Assembly (NCBI GenBank): GCA_964605235.1
Contig: CAZSBB010000013.1
Coordinates: 1 to 64,000 of the forward strand
Source: CAZSBB01 sp964605235
GTDB lineage: Bacteria; Planctomycetota; Phycisphaerae; Phycisphaerales; Phycisphaeraceae
DNA length: 64,000 nucleotides
Direction of reading: 5' to 3'
How positions within the stretch are numbered: the stretch's first letter is position 1; every line of letters begins with the position of its first letter. This document shows positions 52,449-61,758 of this stretch, piece by piece. Both the position numbers and the translations under genes were made by a program. Under the pieces are notes generated by a model. It saw only the letters and a list, made by a program, of their open reading frames with translations. It was not told the DNA's origin and searched no databases.

Positions 52449-54608
52449 TCAGTTGGAATAGAAGCTGGTCATGAACTGCTGCCAGGTGGTTTCCAGGTGG
52501 AAGCCGTTCTTCCAGAACATGAGGATGGTCAGCAGTGCCGCCAGCGTGGCGACGACCGCCTGACCCACCACGATGCCGGTGAAGAAGGGGCGGCTGCGTT
52601 CGAACAGTTTGCCCCCGCCGATCTTGAGCAAAGCGGTTTTGATGAGCCAGCCGATGAAGAAGCTCAGCCAGTAGCGGCTCATCAGCCAACTGCCGAACAG
52701 CACAAAGGGCAGCGGATGCAGGGGAAAGCGCGGGAGTTTGAGGCGCAGGAAGCCGGTGGCGGTGACCAGCAGGAACCCGACCAGAAAAAAGCTGCCGAAG
52801 TTCTGCGCCGGCTCGAACTGGGCCCAGCGTTCGGCAAACGGCGTGGCGGTGGTCAGCGCCTGGCGCAGGCCGGGCGCGTCGAGTTTGCTCGAACCCACCA
52901 GCGCCCCGATCTGCCGGGCATCCTGCTGCAGGTCGTTGAGTCCGAACCGTGCGTGCAGGTCATCGCGTTCGCTCTGATAGCTGTAACCGAGCCAGATCAG
53001 CGTCCCACACGCCAGCGCCAGCATCACCAGCAGGAACGGCAGCACCGCCGGGGCGGCGGCATTGCGCCGGGTCAGGCGATGCTCGGCCGCCAGCGCGTTG
53101 GCGACCGCCGGCGGCAGCACCAGCGCGGAGATGTTCACGGGCAGGGTCAGGCTGCGGATGATCGACAGCAGCGCGAACGCCTTGACGCCCACTGTGCTCT
53201 GGCCCAGCACGGTGAGCAGGAACAGCAGCGGGCTGCTGCCCCCGCCGGACAACGGCGTCCAGATGATGCCCATTTCCACCACCAGACGGGAGAGCACCAG
53301 GAACGTCACCAGCGTGGCGATCAGATAGAGCACCGCCAGATCGCCCGGCACGCCCAGCCGCCAGAGCACCAGCAGGAAACACGCCGCCGACAACAGAAAC
53401 AGCCGGCCCATCCACAAGCTCAGCGAGTCCACGCTTTCCTTGCTGGGCAGGCCCAGCGCCCGCTTGAGCAGCGCCAGATAGAAACTGCGGCCGGTGTAGA
53501 TCATCAGCAGCGCCATCGCCCACCACGCGCCGGTGGCGGTCATGGAGGCGTGATGATGCTGGAAACGCTCGCCCGTCTGCACATAGTAGAAATAGGTCGC
53601 GGTGATCATCACCGGCCAGGTGAACCAGGCGGTGAAGCTGATTTCCGAGGGCAGCAGCACCGCGGCGGCGATGATGGTGAAATACAGCGTGCCGCGCAGG
53701 AGCGAGTAGCCTTCCTGACTGTACTTGAGGAATTCAAAGGTGTTCGACAGGCTGTAATAGGAATACCCGGTGGGCACTTCGATCATCTTCTCGTACAACG
53801 CATGCAGCCCGTTGCAGCCGAAGATGAAGGCGATCAACCCGAAACCCATCCAGAACAACGGTTGATAGAACACGTCGGGCCAGGCGCGGTCGTCGCGTTT
53901 GCGCACCAGGTCGGCGGCAAACTGCGCCAGCGGAAACGGCGCCAGTTCCCGATGCGCCCATTGCCGATAGATGATGAAACCGAAGCTGACCGAGAACAGC
54001 AGGAAGCTGAGCATCAGCGGCGCCCAGAACAGCATGGGCTTGAGCCACACGCCCCAGGGAACCCGCGCGGGATTGACGAAATGATTGGGCTCATGCGGCG
54101 TCCCGTCGGCGGCGGGCAAATCCTGATCGAACTGCTGCGAAGCAGGTAAATCCAGCAGCGCCTCATCCGGCAGCGCGAGGTAGATGTTGGTGTTGACCAC
54201 TTCCCGCAACGCCGGTGAGCGGGCTTCGACCAACGCCCGGGTGTAGCCGACGGTGCCCACCCAGTTGTGCGCGTAGTAGCGCGCCAGCGGAAAACTCGCC
54301 ACCAGCAGCGCCAGCACCACCGCCAGTTCCCCGCCGCGCAGCGCCCAGGCGCGGCGAAGCCGATGCACCAGCGCGTTGAGCGTCAACAGAAAGATGAACA
54401 TCACCCCCAGTGCCGCGGGGGTGGCGTAGTTGTGACTGATGACGTTGCGGCGCACCAGATTGCCGTCGTGGTAACAGACGAGGAAAAGCGTCACCGCGGC
54501 CAGCGCCAGCGCGACCAGCAGGGCGCGCCAAGTCAGATTACCCGCAATATTCCCCGAGTTTCCCCCGGTATCTGGCGTTGCACTGACTGAGGGGGACGCA
54601 TCACGCAT
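52449..54608 (-). CDS. Polytopic membrane protein, DUF6785-like (first gene of the operon)
   Basis: 719 residues with about 14-15 spans. An N-terminal Ser/Thr-rich stretch precedes span 1. The block W-A-H-R-E-L-A-P-F-P-L-A-Q-F-A resembles the P-F-P-x-A motif of the operon's other polytopic protein at 43205, and the H-E-P-N-H-F-V-N-P-A-R-V-P-W segment is typical of a large planctomycete family. Function unknown; it lies 16 nt before the permease gene. Confidence 0.65.
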   Translation of the reverse strand: MRDASPSVSATPDTGGNSGNIAGNLTWRALLVALALAAVTLFLVCYHDGNLVRRNVISHNYATPAALGVMFIFLLTLNALVHRLRRAWALRGGELAVVLALLVASFPLARYYAHNWVGTVGYTRALVEARSPALREVVNTNIYLALPDEALLDLPASQQFDQDLPAADGTPHEPNHFVNPARVPWGVWLKPMLFWAPLMLSFLLFSVSFGFIIYRQWAHRELAPFPLAQFAADLVRKRDDRAWPDVFYQPLFWMGFGLIAFIFGCNGLHALYEKMIEVPTGYSYYSLSNTFEFLKYSQEGYSLLRGTLYFTIIAAAVLLPSEISFTAWFTWPVMITATYFYYVQTGERFQHHHASMTATGAWWAMALLMIYTGRSFYLALLKRALGLPSKESVDSLSLWMGRLFLLSAACFLLVLWRLGVPGDLAVLYLIATLVTFLVLSRLVVEMGIIWTPLSGGGSSPLLFLLTVLGQSTVGVKAFALLSIIRSLTLPVNISALVLPPAVANALAAEHRLTRRNAAAPAVLPFLLVMLALACGTLIWLGYSYQSERDDLHARFGLNDLQQDARQIGALVGSSKLDAPGLRQALTTATPFAERWAQFEPAQNFGSFFLVGFLLVTATGFLRLKLPRFPLHPLPFVLFGSWLMSRYWLSFFIGWLIKTALLKIGGGKLFERSRPFFTGIVVGQAVVATLAALLTILMFWKNGFHLETTWQQFMTSFYSN

Positions 54609-54701
54609 GAGTGGGAGCCAACATCATCAGGAGCAACGCGACCGGCTCCGTAGTTGTGCGCGCAAGTCTGTCTTTCTCTCCCGCCGGGAGAATAATGGAG
54701 C

Positions 54702-54731
54702 ATTTGCAGTTACGCAAATCCACGTTACGAT
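54702..54731 (+). promoter_or_regulatory. Promoter of the M14/MocA/GH20 cluster with overlapping operator
   Basis: TTGCAG (54704-54709), a 16-nt spacer and TACGAT (54726-54731) form a sigma-70 promoter. ATTTGC (54702-54707) and GCAAAT (54714-54719) make a perfect inverted repeat with a 6-nt centre, covering the -35 box. This is a likely site for a dimeric repressor. Which regulator binds is unknown. Confidence 0.55.
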
Positions 54732-54768
54732 GCCCCCCCATCGGCATGAGTTGATCCGATGCCCTGCC

Positions 54769-55914
54769 ATGAATGACCTGTCCATCATCGAAGCGGAGTT
54801 TGGCGACCTGAGCCGGTATCAGCAGTGCCCGGACTTCTGGGTCGCGGTGCCGCAACACGCCGATCGACTCTTCGCCAAGCTCAAGCAAACGCAGGTGCAT
54901 GTCATCGGCCACAGCGCCGGCGGTCGTGAAATCCTCGCCCTCGAATACGGCGAAAAACAAGCCACCGGCGCCACCACCGACAACCTCCACTCCGCCATGG
55001 CGGCGAAGGTCGCGCCCGTCGATCTGTCTGACCTCTACCCCCCCGCGTTCTTCGGCGAGCGCCGCCGCACCCAGCCGGTGCTGCTCCTGCAGGGCGGCAT
55101 CCATGGCGGCGAACTCACCGGCACCGTCGCCAGTTTGAATCTCTGCCACATCATCGAATACGGCGTCGACCTGCGCGGCCGGGAATGGCCCCGGCTCGCC
55201 GAGCTGGCGCGGCAGACGCGCATCGCCATCATTCCCTGGCTCAATCCCGACGGCGTGGCGCGCTGGCCGCTGCACAATCCCACCCAGTGCCCGGCGCCGT
55301 TGTTCTCCCGCTGCACTCAGGGCGTCGCCCGCGACGGCACCCGGTACGCCTACCCCGGCGTCAAAGCGATCTTCCCGATTCCTCCCGCGCAGACGGCCTA
55401 CATGGGCACGTACTACAACGACGCGGGGGTCAATCTCCAATACGACTTCTGCTCCGTGCAGCGCCAGCCCGAAACCATCGCCTGGATGGCGTACTACCTC
55501 GCCGAGCGCCCCGACGGCGCACTGATCTTCCATTGCGACGGCGGCTCGATCATCAGCCTGCTGCCCTACTTCGCGCCCCAGGCGTACCAACTGACGCTGG
55601 CGCGGCTGGGCGGCGCGGTGCGCAATCGCCTGCTGGCGGAAGGGCATCCCATCGGCCGGATCAGTTGGGCAGGCGTGCCGAATTTCGCGCGGCCGTACAT
55701 TGATCAAATCAACGCGGCTTACCTGCTGTGCGGTTGCCTGCCGGCGCTGGTGGAATTGCCCGCCGGCACGAGCAACGCGCCGTACACGTGCGATCAGTTG
55801 CTGGACATTGGTCTGCTGACCATCGAGGAAACGTTGATCTTCGCCCACAGCGAAGGCCTGCGTCCGTTGGAAAGCTGGGAAAAAGTGCGGTCCACGCTGG
55901 CCGCCCAGACCTGA
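54769..55914 (+). CDS. M14-like metallopeptidase (first of a tandem pair)
   Basis: 381 residues from the ATG at 54769, chosen because the paralogue begins with the same M-N-D-L. The zinc motif H112-G-G-E115 (G-G-I-H-G-G-E-L-T-G), a distal His (I-F-H255) and the late V-E-L-P are in place. The family block D-L-N-R-N-F that binds the substrate carboxylate is N-L-Q-Y-D-F (222-227), so Asn and Arg are gone. The enzyme therefore probably does not act as a plain carboxypeptidase. An amidase role in glycopeptide breakdown is possible. No signal peptide is seen. Confidence 0.8.
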   Translation: MNDLSIIEAEFGDLSRYQQCPDFWVAVPQHADRLFAKLKQTQVHVIGHSAGGREILALEYGEKQATGATTDNLHSAMAAKVAPVDLSDLYPPAFFGERRRTQPVLLLQGGIHGGELTGTVASLNLCHIIEYGVDLRGREWPRLAELARQTRIAIIPWLNPDGVARWPLHNPTQCPAPLFSRCTQGVARDGTRYAYPGVKAIFPIPPAQTAYMGTYYNDAGVNLQYDFCSVQRQPETIAWMAYYLAERPDGALIFHCDGGSIISLLPYFAPQAYQLTLARLGGAVRNRLLAEGHPIGRISWAGVPNFARPYIDQINAAYLLCGCLPALVELPAGTSNAPYTCDQLLDIGLLTIEETLIFAHSEGLRPLESWEKVRSTLAAQT

Positions 55915-55918
55915 CGCC

Positions 55919-57076
55919 ATGAACGACCTGACGCAGATTGAAGCACGTTTCGGGGACTTGGCGCCCTGCCGTTCCGGGCCGGACTGGTGGCTCGCCAAAC
56001 CGGATCAGCCGCAGACGCTGGCGCTGCTGGATCAGCTCAAGCAGGCGCGGATACACGAGATCGGCCGCAGCGCCGGGGACCGCCCCATCATCGCCATCGA
56101 GTACGGCGCGTTTGAACCCCTCGACGCCACCAGCGACAACCTGCCCAGCAGCATCGCCAGCAAACTGGTGCCGCCGGATCCCACGGAAATCTTCCCGCCG
56201 GCGTTCTTCGGCAAGCAACGCCGCCGGCAACCGGTGCTCGCCCTGCAAGGCGGCATCCACGGCGGGGAACTCACCGGCACAGTCGCCAGCCTCAACCTGT
56301 GCCACATCATCGAACACGGCACGGACCTGCGCGGCCAGGCGTGGCCCCGGCTCGCGGAACTGGCGCGGCAGACGCGCCTCGTCATCATCCCCTGGCTCAA
56401 CCCCGATGGCACGGCCCGCTGGCCGCTGCTCAATCCTTACCCCGCCTCGACGCAACTGACCGGCGCCCTGACCCACGGCATGAAGAAGAACGGCGAACTC
56501 TGCTCCTACATGGGCAGCAAGGAGTTCTTCCCCATGCCCGTCGAGGAGATGAGCTTTCTGGGCACCTACTTCAACGATGCGGGCGTGAACCTCCAATATG
56601 ACTTCGTTTCCGTGGAACGCCAGCCGGAGACGAAGACCTGGATGCGCTACTACCTCAAGGAACGCCCCGACGGCGTGCTGATCTTCCACTGCAACGGCGG
56701 CTCGATGATGGGCCCGCCCGAGTCGTACATTCCCGAGGGTTACCAGATCGAAGCCACGCGGCTCGCCGGGGCCCTGGACAGTCGGCTCAAGCGCGAAGGC
56801 CTGCCGCTGGGGCGCATGAGCTGGCGCGCGCTGCCGGGGCTGGGCAAGCCGTACCTGGAACAGATGGCGGCCACGTATCAGGTGTGCGGGGCGCTGCCCC
56901 TGATGGTGGAGCTACCCTGCGGCTGCGCGGCTTACGGGCGCACGCTCGAGCAGGCGCTGGACATCAGCCTGATCACGATTGAAGAAACTTTGTTTTACGC
57001 CCACACCGACGGCTTGCGGCCGTTTGAAGTGTGGAGCAAAGTCAAGCGACAATTGGAGCGGTCCGCCCAGGCATAG
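55919..57076 (+). CDS. M14-like metallopeptidase (second of a tandem pair)
   Basis: 385 residues, 4 nt after its paralogue, and clearly a duplicate: it shares M-N-D-L, G-G-I-H-G-G-E-L-T-G-T-V-A-S-L-N-L-C-H-I-I-E and the N-L-Q-Y-D-F variant of the carboxylate-binding motif. The metal ligands H, E and H are intact. The two copies have diverged most in the 175-205 region, where the first has R-C-T-Q-G-V and the second G-A-L-T-H-G-M-K-K, suggesting different substrates or a heterodimer. Confidence 0.82.
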   Translation: MNDLTQIEARFGDLAPCRSGPDWWLAKPDQPQTLALLDQLKQARIHEIGRSAGDRPIIAIEYGAFEPLDATSDNLPSSIASKLVPPDPTEIFPPAFFGKQRRRQPVLALQGGIHGGELTGTVASLNLCHIIEHGTDLRGQAWPRLAELARQTRLVIIPWLNPDGTARWPLLNPYPASTQLTGALTHGMKKNGELCSYMGSKEFFPMPVEEMSFLGTYFNDAGVNLQYDFVSVERQPETKTWMRYYLKERPDGVLIFHCNGGSMMGPPESYIPEGYQIEATRLAGALDSRLKREGLPLGRMSWRALPGLGKPYLEQMAATYQVCGALPLMVELPCGCAAYGRTLEQALDISLITIEETLFYAHTDGLRPFEVWSKVKRQLERSAQA

Positions 57077-57125
57077 GCGCCACGGCGGTTCGTGTCCCCT
57101 CCTTCCTTCACATTGGATCAATGAC

Positions 57126-58337
57126 ATGACGCAACGTTTACGGATCGGCGTGATCGGCGCCGGGGCGCGCGGCGAGACCTTCGCCCGGCAGTTGTACGCC
57201 GGCACGCCGGTGGCGGAATTGTTCGGCATCTGCGACCTCGACGAACAGCGGCTCAACGAGTTCTGCGCTTTCTGCCAACTCACCAACGCCCGCAAGTTCA
57301 CCGACCCCGAGGGGTTCCTGTCCAGCAAGGACCTGGATGCGGTGATCATCACCACACCCGAGTTCACCCATGCCGACGTGGCGGTCATGGCGATGGAAAA
57401 AGGCAAACACGTTTACCTCGAAAAGCCGCTGGCGCACACGCTGGCGGATTGTCAGCGGATCATCGAAACCCAACGCCGAACCGGCAAGGTGGCGTACGTC
57501 GGCTTCAACCTGCGCGCTTCGCCCACCCGGCAGAAACTGCATGAAATCGTGCAGTCGGGCGCGCTGGGCCAGGTGCTCAACATCGAGGGGCTCGAACAAC
57601 TGACCAAAGCCCACGGCGCCTCCTTCATGCGCCGCTTCCATCGCAAGAGCAGCCAGTCCGGCGGCCTGCTCAACCACAAATGCTGCCATGACCTGGACAT
57701 CATGCTGTGGGTCATCGGCCATCAGCATCGCGTCACCCGCATCGCCAGCTTCGGCGGCACCAACATCTTCACCCCCGCCCGCAAGCCCGCCGAACGCTGC
57801 AGCGAATGCCCCAGCCACATCTACCGCGAATGCGATTACAAATTCGTCGGCGGCTTCGTCTTCCCCGTGCACAGCAACCCCATCCTCCATCCCAAGCAAG
57901 GCGTCTACGGCGGCGACCTGTGCGTCTACAACGAAGACAAAGACCTCGTCGACAACCAGAACGTCCTGCTCGAATGGGACAACGGCATTCGCGGCAGCTT
58001 CAACCTGCAGATGTTCCAGTCCCACAGTGTGCGCGCCACCCGCGTCTGGGGCGAACGCGGCTATGCCGAGGTCGATTCGCTCAAGGGCGAAAAGGTGTGG
58101 TTCCGCAACGCCAGGACCGGCGACACCGCCAGCTATGAATTCGCCAAACGCGAAGGCGGCCACGGCGGCACCGATCCGGAAATGATCGAACGCTTCGCCA
58201 ACGCCATCGCCACCGGCGACGCGGGCGACTCGGGCCTGACCGCCGGCCTGGCGGCGTCCATCGTCGCCATCAAAGCCGACGAAGCCCGCCTCACCGGCAA
58301 GGTCCTCACCATCAGCCCCGATGAGTACCTCGATTGA
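57126..58337 (+). CDS. Gfo/Idh/MocA-family oxidoreductase
   Basis: 403 residues from the ATG at 57126. The Rossmann motif G-V-I-G-A-G-A-R-G, then E-K-P-L-A and a helix-rich C-terminal domain are typical. A C-S-E-C/C-x-x-Y-R-E-C cluster near 225-240 may bind metal. These enzymes oxidise or reduce sugars with NAD(P). It lies 49 nt after the second M14 gene and before a GH20-like enzyme, so it probably processes the released sugar. Confidence 0.9.
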   Translation: MTQRLRIGVIGAGARGETFARQLYAGTPVAELFGICDLDEQRLNEFCAFCQLTNARKFTDPEGFLSSKDLDAVIITTPEFTHADVAVMAMEKGKHVYLEKPLAHTLADCQRIIETQRRTGKVAYVGFNLRASPTRQKLHEIVQSGALGQVLNIEGLEQLTKAHGASFMRRFHRKSSQSGGLLNHKCCHDLDIMLWVIGHQHRVTRIASFGGTNIFTPARKPAERCSECPSHIYRECDYKFVGGFVFPVHSNPILHPKQGVYGGDLCVYNEDKDLVDNQNVLLEWDNGIRGSFNLQMFQSHSVRATRVWGERGYAEVDSLKGEKVWFRNARTGDTASYEFAKREGGHGGTDPEMIERFANAIATGDAGDSGLTAGLAASIVAIKADEARLTGKVLTISPDEYLD

Positions 58338-58347
58338 AACGATCAAT

Positions 58348-58418
58348 CCCCGAGCACAGCCCGGGGCTAACGGATTCCATTGCAGCGCTGCACCATTAGC
58401 CCCCGGCTCCGCCGGGGG
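58348..58418. repeat. Nested inverted-repeat element between the MocA and GH20 genes
   Basis: GGGGCTAA (58363-58370) pairs with TTAGCCCC (58396-58403). Inside lies the perfect palindrome TGCAGCGCTGCA (58381-58392); on the right CCCCCGGC (58400-58407) pairs with GCCGGGGG (58411-58418); on the left CCCCG (58348-58352) pairs with CGGGG (58362-58366). No T tract follows, so it is a structured element rather than a terminator. Similar CCCGGGGCTAA elements are, from memory, common between genes in planctomycetes. Confidence 0.65.
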
Positions 58419-58472
58419 ACACCGCACACTTGTGTAAAACGATTCAACTTCCCCCCACAAAGGCTGTCCGTC

Positions 58473-60086
58473 ATGTTCACCGCCGACCGGCCAATGATCG
58501 GATTCCATCTCGACCTCAAGTACGCCATGCCCAGCAAGCGCTACCTGCGCCGACGCTGGCTGCCCCACCTGGCGAAGCTCGGCATCAACGCCCTGCTGAT
58601 GGAGTACGAAGACAAGTTTCCCTTCCGTAAATATCCCTTCGTGTGCAAGGCAGGCGCTTTCACCCCGGAGGAGCTGCGCGACTTCCTGAAGGCGGCGCGT
58701 GATCTGGGCGTGACGCCGATTCCTCTGGTGCAGACGCTGGCGCATCTGGAGTTCGCGTTGGGACACCGGGAGTTGGCGCATTTGCGCGAGCAGCCGGATA
58801 TTCACACGCACATCTGCCCGTCCAATCCCGAGGCGATGCAGTTCGTCCACGACCTGATCGACGAAGTGCAGGAATACCACCCGGGCGATCCCTACTTCCA
58901 TCTGGGTGCGGATGAAGCGCACTTTGCGGGCAGTTGTCCCCAATGCAAGCCGCGCAAAGACGCGCTGGGGCCGGTGGGTTACTGGGTGGAGCACCTCACC
59001 CCGCTGTGCAACAAGATCATCGCCCAGGGCCAGCGGCCGATCGTCTGGGACGACATTTACTGGCCCGATCCCAGCGCCATTCATCAGCACCATCTGCCCC
59101 AGCCGACGATTCTGCACTGCTGGGATTACGTCATTCGCCGCAACCTGCAGACCGGCGCGTTCTGCACCTTCAATCCCTCGGGCACCGAAAACGAATTCGG
59201 CAGCGGCGACAAGATCGAACGCTTCCGTAACCGCGCGGTCCAGTACCGTAAACACGGCCAGGACATCATCACCGGCCCGTGCCTGAACTGGGGCGTGCTG
59301 GCGCCGATGCACGATCACTGCATCGAGAACACTGCCGCGTGGGCGCAGATCGGCTTCGAGAACGACAGCATCGGCATGATCAATACCGCCTGGCAAAGCT
59401 TCGGCACCCCCCTGCCGACCTACTGGACCAACACCGCCGCCACCACCGCTGTGATGCGGAAGCAGACGGACAACTGGGAAACCGCCTTCCTCGCCCAGGA
59501 ATTCGGTGTGGAATTGTCCGCGCTGTCAGCCGTGCCGGGAGCGCTGGAAGACCTCGGCCAGATGTGGGAGCAGCGCATCAACGACCTGCGCCGGCCGATC
59601 GCTCCAATCATCTTCGGCTACATGGACATGGTGCTCTGGTGGCCCACCTTTGACATGCGCTCCAAGCGTGCCGCCTACCCGCTGGACAAGTCCATCATCA
59701 ACTTCAAGGACATGTACCAGCGCAAGCTCTACGTCCTGCGCACGGATACTGGCACTGACGATATCCGCGGCCGACTGAGCCGACTGATCATCCGCTACGA
59801 CAGCGCCCGGGCTGTGCTGGCGCAGCTCGCCTCACAGGCGAAGAAGCAGCGCGACGAAGCCCAACTGCTGGCGCTCTTCGCCCAGCTCAAATGGGTGTGT
59901 GCCGTGGCGCTCGAGCATCTGGTCTACGGCACTGGCGACCGCGCGACCATCGCAGCGGACCTCAAGGCGCTCAAACAACCGCTGCGGCGACAACTGGGCA
60001 AGTTCATGGAACCCGAAAGCCGGGACTTCCTCTTCCGCTGCTGGTGGGAGCCGACGGCGGCGGCGCTGGGGATCATCCCGTTGTAA
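58473..60086 (+). CDS. GH20-like glycoside hydrolase (paralogue of the gene at 7062)
   Basis: 537 residues from the ATG at 58473. It shares G-F-H-L-D-L-K-Y, E-Y-E-D-K-F-P, the S-H/A-H-L-E-F-A-L block and the Asp-Glu pair (H-L-G-A-D147-E148) with the first gene. A C-P-Q-C follows the active-site loop, absent from the paralogue, and might bind metal. No signal peptide. It ends the M14/MocA/GH20 cluster and is followed 17 nt later by a family B repeat. Confidence 0.78.
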   Translation: MFTADRPMIGFHLDLKYAMPSKRYLRRRWLPHLAKLGINALLMEYEDKFPFRKYPFVCKAGAFTPEELRDFLKAARDLGVTPIPLVQTLAHLEFALGHRELAHLREQPDIHTHICPSNPEAMQFVHDLIDEVQEYHPGDPYFHLGADEAHFAGSCPQCKPRKDALGPVGYWVEHLTPLCNKIIAQGQRPIVWDDIYWPDPSAIHQHHLPQPTILHCWDYVIRRNLQTGAFCTFNPSGTENEFGSGDKIERFRNRAVQYRKHGQDIITGPCLNWGVLAPMHDHCIENTAAWAQIGFENDSIGMINTAWQSFGTPLPTYWTNTAATTAVMRKQTDNWETAFLAQEFGVELSALSAVPGALEDLGQMWEQRINDLRRPIAPIIFGYMDMVLWWPTFDMRSKRAAYPLDKSIINFKDMYQRKLYVLRTDTGTDDIRGRLSRLIIRYDSARAVLAQLASQAKKQRDEAQLLALFAQLKWVCAVALEHLVYGTGDRATIAADLKALKQPLRRQLGKFMEPESRDFLFRCWWEPTAAALGIIPL

Positions 60087-60102
60087 GTCCGGTCGGCAGT
60101 TA

Positions 60103-60140
60103 TTTTGCCACGGATGAACACGGATAAACACGGATGAAGA
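60103..60140 (+). repeat. Dispersed CACGGATGAACACGGAT element, family B (copy 2)
   Basis: Same sequence as 6724-6761 with a single base changed (ATAAAC for ATAAAT). It starts 17 nt after the GH20-like stop. No hairpin with a T tract is present, so it is not a standard terminator. Confidence 0.8.
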
Positions 60141-60193
60141 ATGAGATGCAGCGTGGATGGTGATACGGGTCGGTGTGTGATCTTCCGTGTTTG

Positions 60194-60308
60194 AACGAGC
60201 CGGAAGCGTCAGCGACGGACCAGGCGTACATCAACCGTTGATCGGTCGAACAACCCAGCAGCGCCAGCGACGCCACGCCCAACCCGTCGCTCACACTTCC
60301 GGCTCGTT
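60194..60308. repeat. Long palindromic element, family C
   Basis: AACGAGCCGGAAG (60194-60206) pairs with CTTCCGGCTCGTT (60296-60308), 13 bp perfect, with an inner GTCAGCGACGG and CCGTCGCTCAC pair just inside. It lies between two convergent genes. I recall almost identical GAGCCGGAAGCGTCAGCGACGG palindromes as abundant in planctomycete genomes. Confidence 0.75.
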
Positions 60309-60336
60309 GACGCGGCAACCACAACACCAGCATGCG

Positions 60337-61734
60337 TCAGCCCGCGCCCAGTTCGACGTTCAACCACCGCCGGTAGGCGGCGCAAGTCAGCAAACCGCCC
60401 AGTAGCACGATGAGCAAGGCCCAGCCCAGTAGTTGGGTGGGCGAAATAGCAGTCATGGCGGTGAGTACTGCGATCCCCATGCCGACGCTGTAGGTCAGGA
60501 AAAACGCCAGCACTTGACCGGCATGGCCGTGAACAGCCCAAGCCAGGCTCCAGGTCACCACTCCAAATAGCAGCAGGCTTGCCGCTAGTGAGATGGGCAC
60601 ATAGCGGAGCAACAGGGCGGCGAAAACTACATGGTTGACCGCTCCTGGTCCGACAATCAGGACGACCAGCCAAGAGCACATCACGCCTAGATAGAGCATT
60701 TGCAGCAAACCGAGTCCCCACATTTGTACCCAACGCCGACGATCCAGCGGAGTCAACCAGGTTCGCAACAGCAGGTGGTCCGCTTTGCTCAACGGAACCG
60801 CCACCAGAGCCAAGGGCAGGATGGTCAGCCATAGGCCCATCATGAAGCTGGGCACTATCCAAACGACTGGACTACTTGGGGGCCGATCAGGTGCGAAATA
60901 CATCCAACCGAACCAGAACACACTGAACGCCAGAATTACAACCAAAGCCCCTAGCGAACGTTTGGACAACCCGATCCGCAGCATCCCGGCGCGGACCCAG
61001 GCATTTCCCTGCGCGCGGTCGGGCCACCAGGCCATGCGTTGCGGAGAAGGCTCGAACCAACGCCCCAGCCCGAGCCATGACGCTGACGCCGATTTGGCTT
61101 GCTCGTCCGCAGCAGCGGCCTGTGCCCCGGCGCTGCCGGCCAGATTGGTGTGGTAATGTCGCTGTTCCTCGTGCAGGCACGCCAACCACCGCAGCAACCC
61201 GACATAGGCCAGACTCGCGCCCACCAGGATGCCCAGCGCCAGCGTTTCATGTCTGCCGGTCAGAAAATCGCGCAGGTACGGCTCGGTGCGCCAGCTCAGC
61301 GGCAGGTAGAACACCACCAGCGTGGGAAAAAGCAGAAGGTACGCCGGGCGCACGCTGCACCACGCCACCATGACGGTCAGCGTCATCATGTAGGCCGCGC
61401 GACCCCAGAGCGGCGTCGGTTGGCACCACCAGACCAGCAGCGGCATGCCGATCACCAGCACACTTGCCAGCGTGCCGCCGATCAGCAGATGGGGCCAGAA
61501 CGCATGGGGCCAACGGCCCGCGCGCACCACGACGAGCTGACGTTTCAGGTTTGCCAGGACCAGAGCCACCGCAAATAAAGTCAGCAAGTGGAATTGCACC
61601 GCGTCATCGCGCAACTGCACCCAGGGGAAAGCCGCCACCCCGGCCAGCGCCAACGCCGCCACCAACGCGGTTTGATACCCCGACACCGCGTGCCGCACAT
61701 ACAGCAAAGCGACCTGTCCATAACGACTGCTCAT
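60337..61734 (-). CDS. ABC-2-like permease of the GntR-controlled transporter
   Basis: 465 residues with about 10-12 hydrophobic spans, including a basic cytoplasmic stretch around 215-240. No motif names the substrate. The ATPase gene lies 24 nt upstream on the same strand, so together they form one exporter or efflux unit. The type fits the permeases that accompany YtrA-type regulators. Confidence 0.7.
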   Translation of the reverse strand: MSSRYGQVALLYVRHAVSGYQTALVAALALAGVAAFPWVQLRDDAVQFHLLTLFAVALVLANLKRQLVVVRAGRWPHAFWPHLLIGGTLASVLVIGMPLLVWWCQPTPLWGRAAYMMTLTVMVAWCSVRPAYLLLFPTLVVFYLPLSWRTEPYLRDFLTGRHETLALGILVGASLAYVGLLRWLACLHEEQRHYHTNLAGSAGAQAAAADEQAKSASASWLGLGRWFEPSPQRMAWWPDRAQGNAWVRAGMLRIGLSKRSLGALVVILAFSVFWFGWMYFAPDRPPSSPVVWIVPSFMMGLWLTILPLALVAVPLSKADHLLLRTWLTPLDRRRWVQMWGLGLLQMLYLGVMCSWLVVLIVGPGAVNHVVFAALLLRYVPISLAASLLLFGVVTWSLAWAVHGHAGQVLAFFLTYSVGMGIAVLTAMTAISPTQLLGWALLIVLLGGLLTCAAYRRWLNVELGAG

Positions 61735-61758
61735 GTCACACCCCCTGCCCGGAAGGGC

